Below the pieces are notes generated by a model. It saw nothing but the letters and a program-made list of their open reading frames with translations. It was not told the origin of the DNA and did no database searches. The position numbers and the translations under genes are program-made. Shown in pieces: positions 21,153 to 24,446 of a stretch of DNA of 24,446 bases. How positions within the stretch are numbered: position 1 is the first letter of the stretch; each line of letters begins with the position of its first letter. The DNA lies in the IMG/VR virus record IMGVR_UViG_3300028418_000027, positions 1-24,446 of that record. One strand, given 5' to 3'. This DNA is from a virus.

Positions 21153-21563
21153 TTAGTTGTCATATACAGTAAAGTCTATATTCACTATACCATGTCTTGT
21201 GATACCATCAACCTCTGTCATTGTTGTTGCATTATTTACATAACTCATAACAGATGATGCCCCACTTACAGATATTGTAGCATTATTGACTAAATTGTAA
21301 ATTCTTTCCATAACCTCTTTGATTTGCTTTTGACCACGATATTGTGACCAAACTTCTATATTTATGTTATATATATTGCCATCTAAAGTTGTAGTTCCGA
21401 CATTAGTTATTGATTCAGTTCCAATAATTACATAAGGATATGCTGTATCTTGGGGTGCTGTAGAATCAAATATTTTATTATTTCCTACTAAACCATCTAA
21501 TGTACTATCTCCTGAAAGTAAACTAAAAATCGCAGTCTGTAAGTCAAAAGAGTGAAATCCCAT
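21153..21563 (-). CDS. Tail completion / tail terminator protein (DUF3168-like)
   Basis: 136 residues. The pattern LQTAIFSLLSGDSTLDGLVGNNKIFDSTAPQDTAYPYVIIGTESITN is the DUF3168 (gp17-type) tail-completion family. The remainder has EVWSQYRGQKQIKEVMERIYNLVN, also typical. It forms a ring at the head-proximal end of the tail and fixes tube length. It overlaps the previous gene by 1 nt and lies 14 nt before the tail-tube gene. Confidence 0.85.
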   Translation of the reverse strand: MGFHSFDLQTAIFSLLSGDSTLDGLVGNNKIFDSTAPQDTAYPYVIIGTESITNVGTTTLDGNIYNINIEVWSQYRGQKQIKEVMERIYNLVNNATISVSGASSVMSYVNNATTMTEVDGITRHGIVNIDFTVYDN

Positions 21564-21979
21564 TATTTAATTCCTAAGTTCTTAGCAAACATCTTACCGA
21601 ATATCTTTGTATTTCTGTATGCTTTACTTTGTTTACCCATAAAATATCTTTTAAATTTAGTTTCTAAATCTTCAGCATAATCCATATTAGTGCTGACTAA
21701 ACCTAGACCCTGTCTAATTCTTTTATACTGTATGCTACTTCTTAACATTCCTGTATCTACTCTTGGTGGATTTCCTACTGATGATGAAGTATGTCTAACA
21801 CCATTTTCTTTTGTTCTAGTTTTACCAGTCGCTGGTGATAATGTCATTTCTAATGCTATTTGATTTCTAAAATAACTGCCTGTAGCATCTACCCAGCGAT
21901 TCTGTCTAGCATTATATTTTTTGCTGACAGCATTAACTCTCTTACGAATATCAGATTTTATTTCTACTCTAATTCCCAA
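21563..21979 (-). CDS. HK97 gp10-like head-tail/neck protein
   Basis: 138 residues, basic (VEIKSDIRKRVNAVSKKYN at the start), with TGKTRTKENGVRHTSSSVGNPPRVDTGMLRSSIQYKRI. The PPRVDTGMLRSSI part is the hallmark of the HK97 gp10/minor-capsid neck family. It connects head and tail and is usually encoded between the head-closure and tail-terminator genes, exactly as here. It overlaps both neighbours by a few bases. Confidence 0.88.
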   Translation of the reverse strand: MGIRVEIKSDIRKRVNAVSKKYNARQNRWVDATGSYFRNQIALEMTLSPATGKTRTKENGVRHTSSSVGNPPRVDTGMLRSSIQYKRIRQGLGLVSTNMDYAEDLETKFKRYFMGKQSKAYRNTKIFGKMFAKNLGIK

Positions 21980-22301
21980 ATGCTACACCTTCTGTTGCGG
22001 TTATCTCTTGATATCTTTCTTTACCTTCATCTAATATTTTTATGTTTGTGATGTCAAATGTTTTAGAACGATAGAGAAGTCTGTACTTGGTTGTGAGTGC
22101 CGAGTAATATCTTATTGTGAATTTAAAAGTTCCTGTGGCTCTTACTTGGTCGCCAAATAAACCCTCTGAACCTGTTGTGTTCTCTACTTTGCTCCAAACT
22201 GTTGTAGCAGTAGACCATGTTGTTGATGTACCACCACCAGCATCAATACTACCACCGAGAGTTTGTAAAGCGACTCTGTTTCTAAACTCGCCGAGATACA
22301 T
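21969..22301 (-). CDS. Head-closure (head-tail joining) protein
   Basis: 110 residues. MYLGEFRNRVALQTLGGSIDAGGGTSTTWSTATTVWSKVENTTGSEGLFGDQVRATGTFKFTIRY is the head-tail joining family (Phage_H_T_join, SPP1 gp16-like): a small barrel of R.R...Q......D..GG....W pattern. It closes the portal-connector channel after packaging. It starts 2 nt after the connector stop and overlaps the next gene by 11 nt. Confidence 0.88.
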   Translation of the reverse strand: MYLGEFRNRVALQTLGGSIDAGGGTSTTWSTATTVWSKVENTTGSEGLFGDQVRATGTFKFTIRYYSALTTKYRLLYRSKTFDITNIKILDEGKERYQEITATEGVAFGN

Positions 22302-22303
22302 GA

Positions 22304-22978
22304 TTAGCCGATAACTCCATATCTATATGTTTTATTCGTTTTATAAGGATTCGTAGATAATTGAGTGACTACGAAAGGTTGTAATAATGCTGTAGCAGAA
22401 TATGGTGCTTTGACTGATTTTTCATTATCGCCTCTATTTTCAAATAGATAACTACCATAAATAAGACATGCTTGTTTAATTTGCATAGGAACAGCAGTAT
22501 TATCTCCATAACCAGCAACATATTGTATTTCAAACCCATTGACTGGTCTGAGTCCTGTTGGATATGTTTTTCCTGTTTGTAATGTGAATCTACTTGGAAC
22601 ACTTGCATTATCTAATCTGTAATTTGATGTCGCCCATGTTGTCGCTGTGTCATCATCTGAATAATATTTAGCATGAGTTATTGATGCGACAGGAGAGAAA
22701 GGTAGAAGTATCGGTCTTTTATTATAAACTAAATCAATCCCATCATACATTCCCTCTTGTATTGGAACATTAGAATCTGATAAATCATCAATAAATAATT
22801 GATAAGTAGTAGTACATAAAGTTCTATGAGTGTATTCTTTTGCCCATGAATCTACTGTTTGCTTAATAATATTTAAAACTACATCATCATCTGATGAATC
22901 TACTTTCAAATATGCTTTTAGTTCAGCTAAAGTAATTGCAGAATCAGTTTGAGCTGTGTGTATTTTAAGTCCAGCCAT
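22304..22978 (-). CDS. Head-tail connector (phiE125 gp8 / gp6-like adaptor)
   Basis: 224 residues. The opening ITLAELKAYLKVDSSDDDVVLNIIKQTVDSWAKEYTHRTLCTTTYQLFID is the phage adaptor family that forms a ring under the portal. The middle gives the usual LPFSPVASITHAKYYSDD and the C-terminal helix MQIKQACLIYGSYLFENRGD. An AGAGGT ribosome-binding site precedes the ATG. It would normally follow the major capsid gene, yet here it follows fibre-like genes and a small membrane protein, an uncommon order. Confidence 0.88.
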   Translation of the reverse strand: MAGLKIHTAQTDSAITLAELKAYLKVDSSDDDVVLNIIKQTVDSWAKEYTHRTLCTTTYQLFIDDLSDSNVPIQEGMYDGIDLVYNKRPILLPFSPVASITHAKYYSDDDTATTWATSNYRLDNASVPSRFTLQTGKTYPTGLRPVNGFEIQYVAGYGDNTAVPMQIKQACLIYGSYLFENRGDNEKSVKAPYSATALLQPFVVTQLSTNPYKTNKTYRYGVIG

Positions 22979-22981
22979 ATT

Positions 22982-23164
22982 TTACCTCTGATAAAAATAT
23001 CCTATTATGATAGCAACAATGCCACCGAGCCATGCTAACAATGTTACAGCACCACGACCTCGATTCATGACTGCCTCTACGACCATTATTCTATCTTCTA
23101 AAGCTGTCATTTTATTATCTAGTTTGACCATCATGTCAAACAACTGTTCGTTAGTAACTTTCAT
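22982..23164 (-). CDS. Small coiled-coil membrane protein (XhlA/holin-like)
   Basis: 60 residues. The N-terminal 33 form a probable coiled coil (NEQLFDMMVKLDNKMTALEDRIMVVEAVM), then a short basic RGRG, then one membrane span (VTLLAWLGGIVAIIIGYFYQ). This order resembles XhlA-type hemolysin/holin accessory proteins. The start overlaps the previous stop (ATGA), and the connector gene follows 3 nt later. It lies in the middle of structural genes, away from the lysis-like block, so its role as second lysis protein is uncertain. Confidence 0.55.
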   Translation of the reverse strand: MKVTNEQLFDMMVKLDNKMTALEDRIMVVEAVMNRGRGAVTLLAWLGGIVAIIIGYFYQR

Positions 23165-24213
23165 GTTGCTAGTGATATTGTTCCATTAGTTCCGACCATG
23201 GGCATCTCAGCAAAAGCCATGTAAATATATTTGCCACCATCTGTATTTGCTTTACCATCGCTAGTTGTAATTCTAAATCCATTGCTTTCAAAGTTTACAG
23301 TACAGTTTGTTGATGAGGTGTTATCACTAACTTTAACTGTTCTTGTTCTTGTACCACCAAGACCAAAACCTGTTAATCCTGATACTTTTGTAAACCAATC
23401 CTCAGTTTGACCCCAGTTTTTAACCATTATCCATTTTGGTCTAAATCCACAATAAATTCTAACTCCTATGGCATTACCATTACCTATATAAAATCCAAAC
23501 TTAGAAAATCCTTGTTTTTCTGCAAAACAATAAGCGATACTTGCCACTCCACTAGTATTGTGATGTGTTTTATTTCCTATAGACCATACTGAGCTTGTAG
23601 GTTTTGTGTCATTCCAACCACCAGCATCATCTTGAAAAGCACCTGTACCAGCAAACTGTATTAAGTCTGTTTCAGTATCAGAATATATAGTTGTGCCACC
23701 ATTAAATATATCTCCATTATCTGCAACAGTAGTAGATTTTGCTATTATTACTTTTGGAACTGCTCCTAATCCATGTCCGATTGTGCCATTAGCACCTGTA
23801 CCTGTATAAGTGCCAATAGAAATTCCAGCAGTTGTATTTACTTGTAGTGTTGATGTTATAGAGCCATCTGTATTCGAGCTGGTTGTTCCACCATTAGCTT
23901 TCCAACAAGCACCTACATAATCATCACCATCATTGTTTGTATTTTCTATATTGCCAGTTAAAGTAAATCCATCTGAGGTATAACTTGCTACATAAGTTGT
24001 TGTATCATAGGCAGATGAGCCACTTGGAACCCAGTTTTTTGCTGTACCCTCTGTAGAATTATTTAAGACTGGGTGTCCATTACCATTATATCTTTTAATC
24101 AAAAGAGCATCAGGTTTGAAACCCATACCAGTAATTGTTTTTGTGCTATCACTTCCGTCCCATGTAGGGCAATCAAAGTGGTCTGATACTTTTGCTATTG
24201 TTGTAAATGCCAT
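23161..24213 (-). CDS. DUF7483-like fibre/host-recognition protein
   Basis: 350 residues, Gly/Thr/Asn-rich and beta-strand dominated. Repeating motifs typical of marine-phage fibres appear: ITGMGFKPDALLIKRYNG, VGACWKANGG (about 105-114), SIGTYTGTGANGTIGHGLGAVPKVIIAKS, a central HHNTSGVASIAYCFAE, and the C-terminal KYIYMAFAEMPMVG. These agree with the DUF7483/SPRY-like beta-sandwich proteins attached to virions. No signal peptide. It is preceded by an AGGAG ribosome-binding site and by a second fibre-like gene. The GHGLG.VPKVIIAKS element is the clearest family mark. Confidence 0.75.
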   Translation of the reverse strand: MAFTTIAKVSDHFDCPTWDGSDSTKTITGMGFKPDALLIKRYNGNGHPVLNNSTEGTAKNWVPSGSSAYDTTTYVASYTSDGFTLTGNIENTNNDGDDYVGACWKANGGTTSSNTDGSITSTLQVNTTAGISIGTYTGTGANGTIGHGLGAVPKVIIAKSTTVADNGDIFNGGTTIYSDTETDLIQFAGTGAFQDDAGGWNDTKPTSSVWSIGNKTHHNTSGVASIAYCFAEKQGFSKFGFYIGNGNAIGVRIYCGFRPKWIMVKNWGQTEDWFTKVSGLTGFGLGGTRTRTVKVSDNTSSTNCTVNFESNGFRITTSDGKANTDGGKYIYMAFAEMPMVGTNGTISLAT

Positions 24214-24224
24214 ATTATATTCTC

Positions 24225-24446
24225 CTATCCATAATCCTTAATGTTCTTTGTGCAGATTGCATAGAATCCAGCTGGTACATCATATTCAAATATACCGACT
24301 CCATTATCATCTGCATTTCCACTAGCTACTGCTGTTGCTCCAAAATACCCATTACCGAAATTACATAACATTCTAGCTGTTGCTCCAGCATTATTACTCA
24401 CTGCTGTAACAGTAACACCCCAAAAATCATCTCCTTTAGCAAAAGT
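24225..24446 (-). CDS. SPRY-like fibre protein, C-terminal end only
   Basis: Partial gene: 73 residues remain from the right edge to the TAG at 24227-24225. They read ARMLCNFGNGYFGATAVASGNADDNGVGIFEYDVPAGFYAICTKN, the NFGNG.FG....AS....G.FEYDVP.G.YAICTKN ending of SPRY/B30.2-like fibre proteins in marine phages. It lies 11 nt ahead of the DUF7483-like gene in the same direction, so the two are a fibre pair. The N-terminus is outside the window. Confidence 0.7.
   Translation of the reverse strand, partial: TFAKGDDFWGVTVTAVSNNAGATARMLCNFGNGYFGATAVASGNADDNGVGIFEYDVPAGFYAICTKNIKDYG

Overview
The window looks like most of a circularly arranged genome of a tailed, non-contractile-tail (siphovirus-type) bacteriophage, probably from a marine AT-rich host. 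Base composition is roughly one third G+C by eye, and genes are tightly packed with ATGA overlaps. The head-tail connector, tail-tube and tape-measure set resembles phages and gene transfer agents of Alphaproteobacteria, and the SPRY-like and DUF7483-like fibre proteins are typical of uncultured marine phages. A Pelagibacter-like host is an inference only. No rRNA, tRNA, CRISPR array, insertion sequence or integrase was seen.

Layout. 1-3894 (minus): small terminase, large terminase, portal and the start of an HNH endonuclease that runs off the left end. 3918-4170 (plus): a single small gene with its own promoter/operator. 4173-7914 (minus): Cro-like regulator, O-like initiator, DnaB-like helicase, then a three-gene DNA-base-modification cassette (ParB-like, TET/JBP dioxygenase, GT-A glycosyltransferase). 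7915-8053: divergent control region. 8054-13670 (plus): early genes, including winged helix, DUF2958, PD-(D/E)XK nuclease, DUF3310, ERF annealase, SSB-like protein, a prolyl-hydroxylase-like oxygenase and many small unknown proteins. 13727-13770: a strong intrinsic terminator. 13819-16821 (plus): membrane/envelope block with a holin-like protein, secreted proteins, a hidden 40-residue lipoprotein and a spanin-like coiled-coil protein. 16832-17125 (minus): an isolated small gene with its own operator. 17300-24446 (minus): fibre proteins, connectors, tail tube, tail chaperones joined by a probable -1 frameshift, tape measure and a distal-tail-like protein.

How it works together. The HTH initiator and helicase would open the origin, while ERF, the SSB-like protein and the nuclease form a recombination set. 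The TET/JBP oxygenase and the glycosyltransferase would decorate the replicated DNA. Two related control elements tie the regions together. A 39-bp element occurs upstream of the helicase operon, the early operon and the ERF gene. A 15-bp palindrome, TATACT-N3-AGTATA, occurs upstream of the isolated small genes, twice as exact 23-bp-spaced pairs. Major capsid protein, protease, tail-tip genes, endolysin, DNA polymerase and any C5 methyltransferase are not visible and may lie in the part missing between the right and left ends.
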